Below are positions 6,739 through 16,485 of a stretch of 64,000 nt of DNA, one piece after another. Under the pieces are notes generated by a model that was given only the letters and a program-made list of their open reading frames with translations, did not search any database and had not been told where the DNA came from. Positions within the stretch are counted from its first letter, which is position 1. Each line of letters opens with the position of its first letter. The position numbers and the translations under genes are program-made. Source of the DNA: Streptomyces sp. NBC_00286 (GTDB lineage Bacteria > Actinomycetota > Actinomycetes > Streptomycetales > Streptomycetaceae). Location of the stretch: assembly GCF_036173125.1 (NCBI RefSeq), contig NZ_CP108054.1:7593001-7657000 (forward strand). The letters are read 5' to 3'.

Positions 6739-9528
6739 GTGATATCGAGATGGCAACCGGCGTCGCCGAAGCGCCGTACCGCCCGTACCAGGCGAGTCGC
6801 TGCGGTCACCGTAACCGCGCTGGCCGCAGTGCTCGTCCAGGCAGCCCTCGCGGCGCACGCGAACACCGCGCCTTCGCCTGCGCCGCCGTCCGGCGCCAGG
6901 CCCGCCGCCGAGCCCGCCCGGCACGACCTCACCCGCGACACCGAAGCAGACCCCAAAGCCGCCCCCAAGGCTGCCCACAAGGCCGAGGCCGTCTGGCTCG
7001 ACGCGAACACGGTCGTCTGGAACGGCGCCAAGTCGGCCGCTTCCACCCAGCTGCTGTACGCCCATGACGGCGACCTCTCCGACGCGCGCCGCCTGCGGCT
7101 GCGGGGAAGCGAGCTCACCCAGGCGCAGAAGGAGAAGTTCCCACACCTGGCGAAGCACACCGCCTGGTCGGTCGATCCACGCGACCGTGACCGCGCCCAC
7201 GACCGGGTCCGTGAGGCGCTGCGAGGCCGCGTCGTCGCCACCCAACTGGCCGCCAACGGCGCCGTGGTGGCCGAGACGGCGGTGCAAATCGCAGGCGTAC
7301 TCGACGATCTGTACGACGCTAGGGACGCGGACCTCGGCCCCGTGCTCCGCAAGGGCAGGCCCACGCTCTCCCTCTGGGCGCCCACGGCCCAGAACGTGTC
7401 ACTGGAGATCGGTGAGAAGGCCGCCGCCGTGCCGATGAAGCGGGACGGGAACACCGGCGTCTGGTCGGTCACCGGCCCCAAGTCCTGGAAGAACAAGCCC
7501 TATCGGTACGTCGTGAAGGTCTGGGCGCCGACGGTCCAGAAGGTCGTCACCAACAAGGTCACCGACCCCTACTCCCTCGCTCTGACCACCGACTCCAAGC
7601 GCAGCCTTGTCATCGACCTCGCCGACAAGTCCCTTGCCCCGCACGGTTGGTCGCGCCTGAGAAAGCCGAAGGCCGTCCCGTTGAAGGACGCCCAGATCCA
7701 GGAGCTGCACATCCGGGACTTCTCCATCGAGGACAGGACGGCGAAGCACCCCGGCACCTATCTGGCCTTCACCGACAAGAACAGCGACGGCTCCCGGCAC
7801 CTCAAGAAGCTTGCGGAGGCCGGGACTTCGTACGTCCATCTCCTGCCCGCCTTCGACATCGCCACCATCCCGGAGACGAAGGCCGACCAGGCGGCCCCCG
7901 GCTGCGACCTCGTCTCCTACCCCGCCGACTCCGACCAGCAGCAGGAGTGCGTGGCGAAGACCGCCGCGAAGGACGCGTACAACTGGGGCTACGACCCGTA
8001 CCACTTCACGGTGCCGGAAGGCTCGTACGCCACTGATCCCGAAGGTACGGACCGTACGGTCGAGTTCCGGAAGATGGTCAAGTCCCTCAACGATGACGGG
8101 CTGCGGGTCGTCATGGACGTGGTCTACAACCACACCACCTCCAGCGGTCAGGCAGGCACCTCCGTGCTCGACAAGATCGTGCCCGGCTACTACCAGCGGC
8201 TGCTCGCCGACGGCTCCGTGGCCACCTCAACCTGCTGCGCCAACACCGCACCCGAGAACGCCATGATGGGCAAGCTGGTGGTGGACTCGATCATCACCTG
8301 GGCGAAGCAGTACAAGGTCGACGGCTTCCGCTTCGACCTCATGGGTCACCACCCGAAGGCGAACATCCTCGCCGTACGCAAGGCCCTCGACGCGCTCACG
8401 CTCGAGAAGGACGGCGTCGACGGCAAGGCGATCATCCTGTACGGCGAGGGCTGGAACTTCGGCGAGGTCGCCGACGACGCCCGCTTTGTCCAGGCCACGC
8501 AGAAGAACATGGCCGGCACCGGCATCGCGACCTTCTCCGACCGGGCGCGTGACGCGGTGCGTGGTGGCGGCCCGTTCGACGAGGACCCGGGCGTCCAGGG
8601 CTTCGCCTCCGGGCTCTTCACCGACCCCAACTCCTCTGCCAACAACGGCACTTCGGAGGAGCAGAAGGCCCGCCTGCTGCACTACCAGGACCTCATCAAG
8701 GTGGGGCTCTCCGGCAACCTCGCCGACTACCGCTTCACCGACTCCAGCGGCCGGCAGGTCAAGGGCTCCGAGGTCGACTACAACGGGGCGCCCGCCGGAT
8801 ACGCGGACGCGCCCGGCGATGCTCTCGCCTATGTGGACGCGCACGACAACGAGTCGCTGTTCGACGCGCTCGCCTTCAAGCTGCCGTCCTCGACGAGTGC
8901 GGCCGACCGTGCTCGTATGCAGGTCCTCGCCATGGCCACCGCCACGCTCTCGCAGGGACCGGCGCTCTCCCAGGCGGGCACCGACCTGCTGCGTTCCAAG
9001 TCCCTGGACCGCAACTCGTACGACAGCGGCGACTGGTTCAACGCGATCCACTGGGACTGCCGGGACGGCAACGGCTTCGGGCGCGGGCTGCCGATGGCCG
9101 CCGACAATCAGTCCAAGTGGCCATACGCCAAGCCCCTGTTGGGCTCCATCGAGGTGGGCTGCCCGCAGATCGAGGGCACCTCGGCCGCGTACCGGGACCT
9201 GCTGAAGATCCGTACGAGCGAGAGCGTCTTCGGGCTCTCCACCGCCGAGCAGGTGCAGTCCCAGCTGTCCTTCCCGCTGTCCGGCGGCAGAGAGGAGACG
9301 CCCGGTGTGATCACGATGAACCTCGGCGACCTGGTCGTCGTCTTCAACGCGACGCCCGAGCGGCAGACACAGGGGATCGCGGCGCTCGCGGGGAAGCCGT
9401 ACGCGCTGCATCCGGTGCAGGCCGCGGGCTCGGACCCGGTCGTCAAGGGCTCGTCGTACGAGACGGAGTCGGGCACCTTCGCTGTCCCGGCCCGCAGTGT
9501 CGCGGTCTTCTCGCAGGCCACCGGCTAG
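6739..9528 (+). CDS. pulA: Secreted pullulanase-type alpha-1,6-glucosidase (GH13)
   Basis: This 929-residue protein hydrolyses alpha-1,6 branch points of pullulan and branched maltodextrins, complementing the amylase. The N-terminus has an Arg-rich stretch and a hydrophobic segment ending in AHA (about residue 40), a probable signal peptide. The pullulanase motif YNWGYDP is present; catalytic residues are Asp533 in [10 protein letters not shown], Glu570 in ILYGEGW and His702-Asp703 in YVDAHDN. N-terminal beta-sandwich domains precede the barrel. GTG 6739 is chosen because AAGGAG lies 9 bases upstream; the open frame back to 6646 would translate the operator region. Confidence 0.93.
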   Translation: MISRWQPASPKRRTARTRRVAAVTVTALAAVLVQAALAAHANTAPSPAPPSGARPAAEPARHDLTRDTEADPKAAPKAAHKAEAVWLDANTVVWNGAKSAASTQLLYAHDGDLSDARRLRLRGSELTQAQKEKFPHLAKHTAWSVDPRDRDRAHDRVREALRGRVVATQLAANGAVVAETAVQIAGVLDDLYDARDADLGPVLRKGRPTLSLWAPTAQNVSLEIGEKAAAVPMKRDGNTGVWSVTGPKSWKNKPYRYVVKVWAPTVQKVVTNKVTDPYSLALTTDSKRSLVIDLADKSLAPHGWSRLRKPKAVPLKDAQIQELHIRDFSIEDRTAKHPGTYLAFTDKNSDGSRHLKKLAEAGTSYVHLLPAFDIATIPETKADQAAPGCDLVSYPADSDQQQECVAKTAAKDAYNWGYDPYHFTVPEGSYATDPEGTDRTVEFRKMVKSLNDDGLRVVMDVVYNHTTSSGQAGTSVLDKIVPGYYQRLLADGSVATSTCCANTAPENAMMGKLVVDSIITWAKQYKVDGFRFDLMGHHPKANILAVRKALDALTLEKDGVDGKAIILYGEGWNFGEVADDARFVQATQKNMAGTGIATFSDRARDAVRGGGPFDEDPGVQGFASGLFTDPNSSANNGTSEEQKARLLHYQDLIKVGLSGNLADYRFTDSSGRQVKGSEVDYNGAPAGYADAPGDALAYVDAHDNESLFDALAFKLPSSTSAADRARMQVLAMATATLSQGPALSQAGTDLLRSKSLDRNSYDSGDWFNAIHWDCRDGNGFGRGLPMAADNQSKWPYAKPLLGSIEVGCPQIEGTSAAYRDLLKIRTSESVFGLSTAEQVQSQLSFPLSGGREETPGVITMNLGDLVVVFNATPERQTQGIAALAGKPYALHPVQAAGSDPVVKGSSYETESGTFAVPARSVAVFSQATG

Positions 9529-9561
9529 GCTGCTGGCAAGAGCCGTAGAACAGGAGTGCCC

Positions 9562-9915
9562 ATGCCGCAGATCACCGTCGACTACTCGGCGCCGCTTGCC
9601 GACGCCTTCGACCGGAAGGGGTTCGCGCTCGCGCTGCACACGATGGTGGTGGAGACGGCCGCCGCGAAGCTCCCGGCGTGCAAGACGCGGTTCCGGCCGA
9701 CAGAGGACCTGGTGATCGGCGGGGAGGCGGACGGGCATGCGCTGGTGCATGTCATGATCGCGCTGCTGCCCGGCCGTACCGAGGAGACGAAGGCGGCGCT
9801 GACCGAGCGGACGCTGGAGCTGCTACGGGCCCATGTAAAGCCCGCCGGGGTCACGCTGCACGCTTCCGCGGAGGTGCGGGACCTGGACGCCTCGTACAGC
9901 AAGTTCGAGGAGTAG
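9562..9915 (+). CDS. 5-carboxymethyl-2-hydroxymuconate isomerase-like protein (tautomerase fold)
   Basis: This 117-residue cytoplasmic protein begins Met-Pro-Gln-Ile. After Met removal the N-terminal Pro is the catalytic base of this superfamily, which supports the ATG at 9562 with CAGGAG 5 bases upstream. The family (HpcD/CHMI) isomerises 5-carboxymethyl-2-hydroxymuconate in homoprotocatechuate breakdown, but no other gene of that pathway is nearby, so the substrate here is unknown. It lies 33 bases after pulA and could be read through from it. Just after the stop there is a short triple of TAGGGGCG. Confidence 0.8.
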   Translation: MPQITVDYSAPLADAFDRKGFALALHTMVVETAAAKLPACKTRFRPTEDLVIGGEADGHALVHVMIALLPGRTEETKAALTERTLELLRAHVKPAGVTLHASAEVRDLDASYSKFEE

Positions 9916-9939
9916 GGGCGTAGGGGCGTAGGGGCAGAG

Positions 9940-10635
9940 CTACGACGCGAGCGCTACGAGCCGGCCGACGAGGTCCATGAACGGGCCCTCGGCCGGCTCG
10001 TCCTTGAGCATGCGGCGCAGCAGATTCGCCATCTCGTCGTCGTACGCCGCGCTCACCGCCGCCAGCGCCGCGAAGTCGTGGACGAGCTGTGCTTCCAGCT
10101 CGGCTCGGGGGATGCGGCGGCCGTCCAGCCAGATCAGGGCCGTCGACTCGGCGAGCGAGATCCAGGAGCGGATGACCAGTTCCAGGCGGGCGGGCGGCCG
10201 GTCGATGTCCAGATGCGCCAGTATCTGCAGGTACGCGGCCTGCCGTACGCCGTCGACGAGGGCGTTGGTGGCGGAGGAGCCGACCGCCGGGCCGCCCCGC
10301 ATCAGCGCCGAGAAGCCGGGCCCGTGCTCGTCGACGAAGTCGAAGTACCGTCGCATCACTCGCAGCAGCCGCGTGCCCAGCGGGCCTTCCCGCGGCTCCA
10401 CGAACCGGGTCGCCAGATCGTCGGCGGCACGCTTCAACGCCGCCTCGTACAGGCTGAGTTTGCCGGGAAAGTAGTGGTAAACCAGGGGCCGGGAGATGCC
10501 GGCGGCCGAGGCTATCTCGTCGATGGAGACCTCGTCGGGCGAGCGTCGGCTGAACAGCTCGAGGGCGACGCCGATCAACTGCTGCCGTCGTTCCTCGACA
10601 CCCATCCTGCGGCGTACCTGTACCCCGGTTGTCAT
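9940..10635 (-). CDS. TetR-family transcriptional regulator
   Basis: 231 residues. The N-terminal TetR helix-turn-helix is clear (SIDEIASAAGISRPLVYHYF then PGKLSLYEAAL), followed by an all-helical ligand-binding and dimerisation domain. ATG 10635 has AAGGTG upstream. An imperfect inverted repeat (10634-10696) overlaps its ribosome site and could be an autoregulatory operator. The regulon is unknown; the neighbours are a lipoprotein gene in the opposite direction and the isomerase gene convergent with it. Confidence 0.9.
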   Translation of the reverse strand: MTTGVQVRRRMGVEERRQQLIGVALELFSRRSPDEVSIDEIASAAGISRPLVYHYFPGKLSLYEAALKRAADDLATRFVEPREGPLGTRLLRVMRRYFDFVDEHGPGFSALMRGGPAVGSSATNALVDGVRQAAYLQILAHLDIDRPPARLELVIRSWISLAESTALIWLDGRRIPRAELEAQLVHDFAALAAVSAAYDDEMANLLRRMLKDEPAEGPFMDLVGRLVALAS

Positions 10636-10696
10636 GCGAACACCTTACCGATCGAATCCGGCCTCCAACGGGACGGTGCCGTAAGGGTGTTCACAT
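10634..10696. promoter_or_regulatory. Inverted repeat at the tetR start, possible operator
   Basis: GAACACCTTAC (10638-10648) and GTAAGGGTGTTC (10681-10692) are inverted copies with one extra base, and CATG flanks both. The left arm covers the tetR ribosome site, so binding or pairing could control tetR. Confidence 0.45.
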
Positions 10697-10900
10697 GTCC
10701 AGCGCCCAGCTGCGCGTGTCTGTGGGCGTCCGGCGGGCGTCGGATGGGTGTCCGCGGGCGTTGGCCGCCGGGGCCGGGTGTGTGGTTCGGTGGGGGGCCG
10801 ATTGAGCGTGAGGCGCCCGGGAGCCGTATCGAGTACAGGGCCCTTGCCGGGGCTCTCTGCGGCGTGGAGTACATGTCGCCGGACGTGACCGGAGGAAAAG

Positions 10901-11332
10901 ATGAGGTTGACGCGACACAGTCTGGCCGCGGCCGGAGCAGCCGCCGCGCTGGTGGTGCTGACCGGCTGCGGCTCGGACGACGGCGGGGAGAAGGTCCCCG
11001 CGACCGCGACCGGGAGTCTGGAGAAGATCGCGGGCCAGGCCGGCTGCAAGCCGAACATGCAGATGGACGAGGACACGATCCGGCAGGCCATCTGCAAGAA
11101 CTCCGGGGGCAGGTTCGTCCTCGCGACGTTCGCCACCGACCGCGGTCAGCGCGAGTGGCTGAACTCGGCGAAGGACTACGGCGGCTACTACCTCGTCGGC
11201 CGCAAGTGGGTCGCCATCGGCAAGGAGAAGACGGTCACGGCGCTGCGCGGCCAAATCGGCGGGACCATGGAGGAAGGGTCCGAACACATGAACCCCGGTG
11301 GCAGTCACAACAAGGGTGGTCACCACGGCTGA
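10901..11332 (+). CDS. Predicted lipoprotein of unknown function
   Basis: 143 residues. A lipoprotein signal peptide ends with lipobox LTGC (Cys23), so the mature protein should be anchored to the outer face of the membrane. The remainder has two cysteines (AGCKPNM and AICKNSG) and ends in a His/Gly-rich tail (GGSHNKGGHHG) that might bind metal. Start ATG follows GGAGGAAAAG. I do not recognise a named family. A strong bidirectional terminator follows. Confidence 0.8.
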   Translation: MRLTRHSLAAAGAAAALVVLTGCGSDDGGEKVPATATGSLEKIAGQAGCKPNMQMDEDTIRQAICKNSGGRFVLATFATDRGQREWLNSAKDYGGYYLVGRKWVAIGKEKTVTALRGQIGGTMEEGSEHMNPGGSHNKGGHHG

Positions 11333-11390
11333 CCACGAGGGCGGTCACCACGGCTGGCCGCCCGGGTCCGGCGCACTTCGAGGGCAAGCG

Positions 11391-11423
11391 AAAGCCGGCG
11401 GTGGGAATCCCACCGCCGGCTTT
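11391..11423. terminator. Bidirectional terminator
   Basis: A perfect 15-bp stem (AAAGCCGGCGGTGGG and its complement) with loop AAT lies between the convergent lipoprotein gene and DUF1996 gene. The stem carries AAA/TTT ends on both strands. Confidence 0.85.
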
Positions 11424-11449
11424 CTACTGCCTACTGCCTACCTACTGTG

Positions 11450-13003
11450 CTACTGGCAGTCCTGGCCGCTGTTGATGCACTCGACCACCTGGTTCATCGT
11501 CTCCTCGTCGAAGAAGTTGAGGAAGTCGTTGTGGTCGGTGATCGGCTTGTGCAGCTCCGTCGGGAAGCCGTCCACCGCGAACGGGTTCTGGACCTGTCCG
11601 TTCTCGATCTGCGGCGCCGGAACGTCGTAGACCAGACGGGCCTGGAGCTGGGGGATGGCCTGGAAGCCGTTGTCGCAGGTACCGTCCTCGTTCACGAAGG
11701 CCACGTGGTCACGGTGGTTGGCGCTGTCGATGTTCTGACCGTCCCAGCAGCTCTGGAAGAAGGACGTCCGCACCACGGAGCTGCCCTCGGGGCAGATCGG
11801 GTACTTGTCCGTCAGCTGCCGGTCCTCGAAGCCGGTGCAGCTCCAGTTCGTGTTGGCGTTGGCGAGGCCGTTGCTGAAGGCCTTGGCGTCACCGGTGATG
11901 ATGCGCAGGGCCTGCGGCATCGCGACGACGTCGCCCGCCTTGTTGCCGACGAACTTCAGCTCCGCCTGGGCGGCTTCCTGGATCGGGCCGATGTTGCCTT
12001 CCGCACCGCCACCGAGGTCGTTCGCGTCGAACTCGTCCTCACCGTTCTGCAGGCGCAGCACCGGCCAGTAGTACGACGACTTGTCGCCCTGGTTCTCGCA
12101 GCTGGTGTCAGCCTGGAGGAACTCCTCGTCGCTGGTGAACGCGTCGTTGTCCTGGTTGCCGACGTAGTCGTGCGTGTGCTGGGCGCCGTTGTCGACACCC
12201 GGAGCAACGATGATGTTGTCCGAGTTGTGGTTGTCGTTCCCGTTGGTGCCACAGCTCGTGGTGAAGCTGCCTGTGGAACCGGAGTCACCGTTGGCGGGGA
12301 GCCCGTTTCCGTTCACACCCTGCGGGCCGCCGTTCGGCTGAACCTGGGTGATGTCCTGGAAGTCGGCTGCGACCGGGCCGCCCTGCTGGCCCTGGTCCTG
12401 ACCGTCACCCTGGCCCTGGTCCTGACCGTCGCCCTGGCCCTGGTCCTGGCCATCGCCTTGACCCTGGTCCTGGCCATCGCCCTGGCCCTGGTCCTGGCCG
12501 TCGCCTTGACCCTGGTCTCCACCGTTGTTGATCTGGTCGGCCGGCACACCCTCGCACTGGGCCATCTGCTCGGCACCCTGCAGAGGCTGGCCGCCCGCGT
12601 TCCGGATGTTGATGTTCATCCGGTCGATGGTGGCCACCCGCTTGGACTTCAGCGGGCCGAGGATGGCGTTGTCGACGTAGGCGGCGTCACCGGCCTGGGC
12701 CTGGCGCGTGTCCGCGAGACGCGTGTAGGCCTCCGAGATCTGCTGGTCGAGCTTCGCCAGCTCCTGGTCGACACCCTGGCGGGCGCCGTCCGGCACATCT
12801 TTCAGTGACTGCCCGACGTCCGGGCATTTGATCGTTGCCACCCCTGCGGCGGTCGGCTGCGCGTTCTGCTGCGAGTTCCCCTCACCCGCCGATGCGTAGA
12901 TATTGGCCGCGAGCAAGCCGCCGCCGCCCAGCGCGAGAGCCGCCGATGCGGCTATCGCCCGGTTGGCGAGCGTTGAGCGGCGTTTTCGGTTCGTGCGTCC
13001 CAT
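11450..13003 (-). CDS. DUF1996 secreted protein with Gly-Gln-Asp repeat linker
   Basis: 517 residues. An N-terminal hydrophobic segment (residues 15-36) acts as signal peptide or anchor. Next comes a conserved helical region to about residue 155, then a low-complexity linker of about 45 residues built from GQGDGQDQ units, and a C-terminal DUF1996 domain recognisable by [23 protein letters not shown] and NWSCTGF. The domain is conserved in secreted fungal and actinobacterial proteins; its activity is not known to me. ATG 13003 is chosen because AGGAG precedes it; 22 more in-frame codons upstream lack that support. Confidence 0.85.
   Translation of the reverse strand: MGRTNRKRRSTLANRAIAASAALALGGGGLLAANIYASAGEGNSQQNAQPTAAGVATIKCPDVGQSLKDVPDGARQGVDQELAKLDQQISEAYTRLADTRQAQAGDAAYVDNAILGPLKSKRVATIDRMNINIRNAGGQPLQGAEQMAQCEGVPADQINNGGDQGQGDGQDQGQGDGQDQGQGDGQDQGQGDGQDQGQGDGQDQGQQGGPVAADFQDITQVQPNGGPQGVNGNGLPANGDSGSTGSFTTSCGTNGNDNHNSDNIIVAPGVDNGAQHTHDYVGNQDNDAFTSDEEFLQADTSCENQGDKSSYYWPVLRLQNGEDEFDANDLGGGAEGNIGPIQEAAQAELKFVGNKAGDVVAMPQALRIITGDAKAFSNGLANANTNWSCTGFEDRQLTDKYPICPEGSSVVRTSFFQSCWDGQNIDSANHRDHVAFVNEDGTCDNGFQAIPQLQARLVYDVPAPQIENGQVQNPFAVDGFPTELHKPITDHNDFLNFFDEETMNQVVECINSGQDCQ
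12389..12519 (-). repeat. 24-bp in-frame tandem repeat in the DUF1996 gene
   Basis: About five copies of a 24-bp unit encode GQGDGQDQ. Copies differ mostly at third positions and keep the frame, so copy number can change without breaking the gene. Confidence 0.85.
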
Positions 13004-13218
13004 GGAACTCCTCTGGCTTCCTTGCGGGGCATTGAGGCGCCCGACAGGAGGTGAAGCGGCGTCCTTCAATACGCAAGGGGCTCATGGGGTGTTCAGCGGC
13101 ATCAGAAATTAGTGAGAGATTGGTGGAGCAATTCCGGCGCAAAGGGCCCAGAACCCCCTGTTTCAACGGCAGTTGAGGGGGTAACGCTGACTCTTGTTCA
13201 GTGAATGCCGGTGTTGTT

Positions 13219-13872
13219 TCAACGTCCCTGATCCAAATAGGCGAGAACGGCCAGGACGCGGCGATTATCATCGTCCGACACCTCAAGGTCCAGCTTCGCG
13301 AAGATGTTGGAGGTGTGCTTCGCAATGGCCCGTTCTGTCACCACGAGGCGCTCCGCGATCGCCGCGTTCGAGCGGCCCTGAGCCATCAGCTCCAGCACCT
13401 CCCGCTCACGCGGCGTCAGCCGCCCCAGCGGCCGGCTCTCCGCCTGACGCCGCGACAACAGCTGCTGGATCACCTGCGGATCCATCGCGGTGCCACCCGC
13501 CGCGACCCGGCGTACGGCATCGATGAACTGCTCGGCGTCGAAGACCCGGTCCTTCAGCAGATAGCCGACCCCGCCGGTCCCGTCCGCCAGCAACTCCCGC
13601 GCGTACAACTGCTCCACGTGCTGCGACAGCACCAGCACCGGCAGCCCGGGTCTCGCCCGGCGCGCCTTGAGCGCGCACTGCAGGCCCTCGTCCGTGTGCG
13701 AAGGCGGCAGCCGTACGTCGACGACGGCGACGTCCGGCTCCAACTCGGCGAGCGCCCGCTCGAGTTCGGGACCGCTCTCCACCGCCGCCGCGATCTCGAA
13801 GTCGTACGCCTCGAGCATCCGGACCAGTCCGTCGCGCAGTAGGAAGAGGTCTTCGGCTAGGACAACTCGCAA
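13219..13872 (-). CDS. LuxR/NarL-family response regulator
   Basis: 217 residues. The N-terminal receiver domain has the acidic pair in VVLAEDL, phospho-acceptor Asp in DVAVVDVRLPP and Lys in LLKDRV. The C-terminal LuxR helix-turn-helix reads LTPREREVLELMAQGRSNAAIAERLVV. The TTG at 13872 is taken as start because GGAGA lies about 6 bases upstream and the receiver fold begins there; no in-frame ATG or GTG gives a better start. It overlaps the end of the histidine kinase gene by 16 bases, so the pair is translationally coupled. It is expected to bind promoter DNA when phosphorylated by the adjacent kinase. Confidence 0.9.
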   Translation of the reverse strand: MRVVLAEDLFLLRDGLVRMLEAYDFEIAAAVESGPELERALAELEPDVAVVDVRLPPSHTDEGLQCALKARRARPGLPVLVLSQHVEQLYARELLADGTGGVGYLLKDRVFDAEQFIDAVRRVAAGGTAMDPQVIQQLLSRRQAESRPLGRLTPREREVLELMAQGRSNAAIAERLVVTERAIAKHTSNIFAKLDLEVSDDDNRRVLAVLAYLDQGR

Positions 13873-15158
13873 GGGATCTCCATGGTCACCATGGTGGGAC
13901 CGCCCGCGGGGCTGCTGACGGCCAGGATGCCGTCGAATGTACTCAGTCGCCGCTCGACTCCGGAGAGTCCCGAACCGGCCCCGATCCCGGCCCCGCCCTT
14001 GCCGTTGTCGGTGACGGCGATCCGCAGCATGCCGTCGGTGTGGTGCACATCGACCCAGATCCGGTCGGCCTCCGCATGCTTCACGGCGTTGGTGAGGACC
14101 TCGCTGACGGCGAAGTACGTGGCCGACTCGACGGGGGCGTCCGCGCGCCCCGGGAGGTCCACGTCCACCTCGGTGCCGACGGGCAGCCGTAGCGCCAACG
14201 CCCGTACGGCGTCGCCGAGTCCGCGTTCGGCGAGCACGGGCGGGTGGATGCCGCGGACGAGGTCGCGCAGCTCGGTGAGCGCGTCGGCGGACTTCTGGCG
14301 GGCCTCGGCGAGCAACTGCCTGGCCTTCTCGGGGTCCTTGTCGAGGAGCGCCTCGACGGTGCCGAGGTCCATGCCCATCGCGACCAGCCGGGCCTGCGCC
14401 CCGTCGTGCAGGTCCCGCTCGATGCGCCGCAGTTCGGCGGCCGAGGTGTCCACCGCGTCCCGGCGGGTCTCGGTCAGGACGCGGACGCGCTCGGCCAGCT
14501 CGCCCTGCCCCGGGGCGAGGAGGGCGCGGGTGAGCTGGAAGTGGGCCTTCAGCAGCCGCGGGCCGGCGAAGTGGGCCAGGAAGAGGAGCGCGAGCGCCAG
14601 CGCGGCGGCGCCGAACGCGGAGGCCTGGCCCGTGACCGGCACGAAGCCGTACCAGTACGCGACGTATCCGGCGTCCGCGAAGACCCGCCACAGCCCGGCC
14701 GCCAGCGCGAACCCCTCCAGGGGGTAGAGGAACAGCACCGCCGGCAGCAGCACGGTGACGAACCCCGCCGTCATGTCGACCGGCAGCCACCGCAGGTCTC
14801 GCCAGGTCGCCGGGTCGCGCAGCAACGCGAACGTACGCGTCCACGGCTTGGCGCCCTTCGGGACCGGCCGGTACGCCGACGGGATCTTCACCCCGCACCA
14901 CTGCGCGGCCAGCACCCGCCGCCAGTCCGCGAACGCCCGCACGCCCGTAAGCACCCAGGGCGTGGTGACGAGCCCGATCCCGATCGGTATCAACGCGATG
15001 GACACCACGGAGAGCGTGAAGCAGAGCACGGCCCCCGGCAGCAGCACCGGCGCCAGCCCGAGCCCCCGCACCGCCGCGATCCCGCTCCCCCGCACCCGCG
15101 CGGAACCGCCACTCTTGGTCTCGGCGGAACCGCCACTTTTCGTCTCGATGGTCGTCAT
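13857..15158 (-). CDS. Two-component sensor histidine kinase (HisKA_3 type)
   Basis: 433 residues. Four to six membrane segments occupy the N-terminal half with no large extracellular domain, followed by the dimerisation helix with phospho-acceptor His in RIERDLHDGAQARLVA and an ATPase domain with EVLTNAVKHAEA (N-box) and VTDNGKGGAG (G1). This is the NarL-partner kinase class. The first 20 residues contain a duplicated ETKSGGSA, probably a recent 24-bp duplication. No good ribosome site precedes ATG 15158. The signal sensed is unknown; it acts on the overlapping response regulator. Confidence 0.9.
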   Translation of the reverse strand: MTTIETKSGGSAETKSGGSARVRGSGIAAVRGLGLAPVLLPGAVLCFTLSVVSIALIPIGIGLVTTPWVLTGVRAFADWRRVLAAQWCGVKIPSAYRPVPKGAKPWTRTFALLRDPATWRDLRWLPVDMTAGFVTVLLPAVLFLYPLEGFALAAGLWRVFADAGYVAYWYGFVPVTGQASAFGAAALALALLFLAHFAGPRLLKAHFQLTRALLAPGQGELAERVRVLTETRRDAVDTSAAELRRIERDLHDGAQARLVAMGMDLGTVEALLDKDPEKARQLLAEARQKSADALTELRDLVRGIHPPVLAERGLGDAVRALALRLPVGTEVDVDLPGRADAPVESATYFAVSEVLTNAVKHAEADRIWVDVHHTDGMLRIAVTDNGKGGAGIGAGSGLSGVERRLSTFDGILAVSSPAGGPTMVTMEIPCELS

Positions 15159-15308
15159 GGCGTCAGTTTGGCGGAGGGGGCGGGACGGGGCACGGGGGCT
15201 GGGCTCCGATCAAGGGGTGTTGCCAGCTACACCATGGCGCTCCGCTCGGGTGGGCGGTTTGGACGCTGCGGTCCGTTGGCCGCTCCCACGCGGATGGGCC
15301 GTTCATCG

Positions 15309-15379
15309 GCTGCGGGCCCGTTTGGGCTGGTCGCGCCCACGCGGCGGAGCCGCAAATTGATACAGCCCCGCGCCCCTGA
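15309..15379 (+). repeat. Dispersed Streptomyces intergenic repeat, type B
   Basis: The copy runs from the CTGCGGG segment through GGCTGGTCGCGCCCAC and CGGCGGAGCCGCAAATTGAT to CCCCGCGCCCCT. It lies in the 268-bp gap between the histidine kinase and the epimerase-like gene, with a decayed second copy just before it (15265-15300). Confidence 0.85.
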
Positions 15380-15426
15380 GGGGCGCCTTTCGACACCGGC
15401 GCTATGAAGCGAGCCCCTGCCTCAGC

Positions 15427-16425
15427 TCATAGGCCCAGCACCTTCGCCTCCACCTCCGGGTCGAGGCCCTTCGCCGGTCGGTCCGGGCGCTGAGGTGCCG
15501 TCCCGCCCAGGGTCTGCAGCCACGCCCACGTGTCCGTCACCGTCTCCTCAACGGGGCGGCACTGAAGGCCAGTTGCCACGGCGCGTGACACGTTCGCGCT
15601 GTGGAGGGCGCCGTGCAGTTCGCTCGCCGGTGGTACCCAGACCGGTAGTTGGGTCCAGGGCTCGATGCCGGCGTCGAGGATCAACTCGGGGGCGGTCCAG
15701 CGGAGTTCGGCGTTGCTGCCCGTTGCCTGCACGCAGGCGTCGAGGAGTGCCCCCATCGTCGTATGCCCCTGCGGGCTGATGAGGTTGTACGGGCCGCTCA
15801 ACTCCCGTTCCGCCGCCCCGAGTACCCACTCGGCGAGGTCGCGGGCGTCGACGTACTGGAGCGGCAGCTCACGGGGGCCGGGTGCGAGGACGGGGCCGCC
15901 GCGGGCGATGCGGGTCAGCCACCATGGCAGGCGGCCGACGTTCTCGTACGGGCCGAGGATCAGACCGGCCCGTACGAGCACGGAGCGCTCTTCGTCGAAG
16001 GCGTCGACGGCGGCGAGCTCACCGCCGCGCTTGTCCCGCGCGTAGTCGGTCTGCTCCGCGTCCGCCGAGGCGCCCTCCACCGGGGGAGCTTCCTCGGTGT
16101 AACCGGCGGCCGGCGGCCACGCGTACACGGAGCAGCTGGACACGTAGACGTACCGGCCGGCGCGGTCCTTCAGGAGCCGCGCCGCGTCCCGTACGGCACG
16201 TGGCGCCCACGACCAGGTGTCGACGACGACGTCCCAGTCGCCCTCGGCCGCCGCGAGCGCCGCGAGCCCGTCGGGCGCGGTGCGGTCGCCGAGCAGCGAC
16301 CGCACCCCGGCCGGAGGCTCGTGGGTTCCCCGGTTCAGGACCGTCACGTCCCAGCCGCGGGCGAGCGCGGCCTCGACGACGGCCCGCCCCACGAAATCCG
16401 TACCGCCCAGCATCAGAAGTCTCAT
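15427..16425 (-). CDS. NAD-dependent epimerase/dehydratase family protein
   Basis: 332 residues. An extended/atypical short-chain dehydrogenase: the N-terminal nucleotide-binding motif is MLGGTDFVGRAVVEAAL, with the TVLNRGTHEP segment typical of this subgroup. The classical YxxxK is present as YARDK around residue 128. Proteins of this type include nucleotide-sugar epimerases and non-catalytic RNA-binding relatives, so the substrate cannot be read from sequence. The winged-helix gene lies 60 bases upstream. Confidence 0.85.
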   Translation of the reverse strand: MRLLMLGGTDFVGRAVVEAALARGWDVTVLNRGTHEPPAGVRSLLGDRTAPDGLAALAAAEGDWDVVVDTWSWAPRAVRDAARLLKDRAGRYVYVSSCSVYAWPPAAGYTEEAPPVEGASADAEQTDYARDKRGGELAAVDAFDEERSVLVRAGLILGPYENVGRLPWWLTRIARGGPVLAPGPRELPLQYVDARDLAEWVLGAAERELSGPYNLISPQGHTTMGALLDACVQATGSNAELRWTAPELILDAGIEPWTQLPVWVPPASELHGALHSANVSRAVATGLQCRPVEETVTDTWAWLQTLGGTAPQRPDRPAKGLDPEVEAKVLGL

Positions 16426-16485
16426 GCCTTCGACTCTGCCCGGCCGGCCCGCGGGACGGAACGGGAATCTGCCTTCAGCAGAGAG

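Noticed and set aside
10694..10804. 36-codon frame with a GTAAGGG site upstream, opposite tetR
   Set aside because: Arg/Val/Gly/Cys composition of a random high-GC frame; the apparent ribosome site is better explained as the second arm of an inverted repeat.
12389..12519. Regular 24-bp repeats considered as a CRISPR array
   Set aside because: There are no spacers; the units are contiguous, in frame and encode a Gly/Gln/Asp linker.
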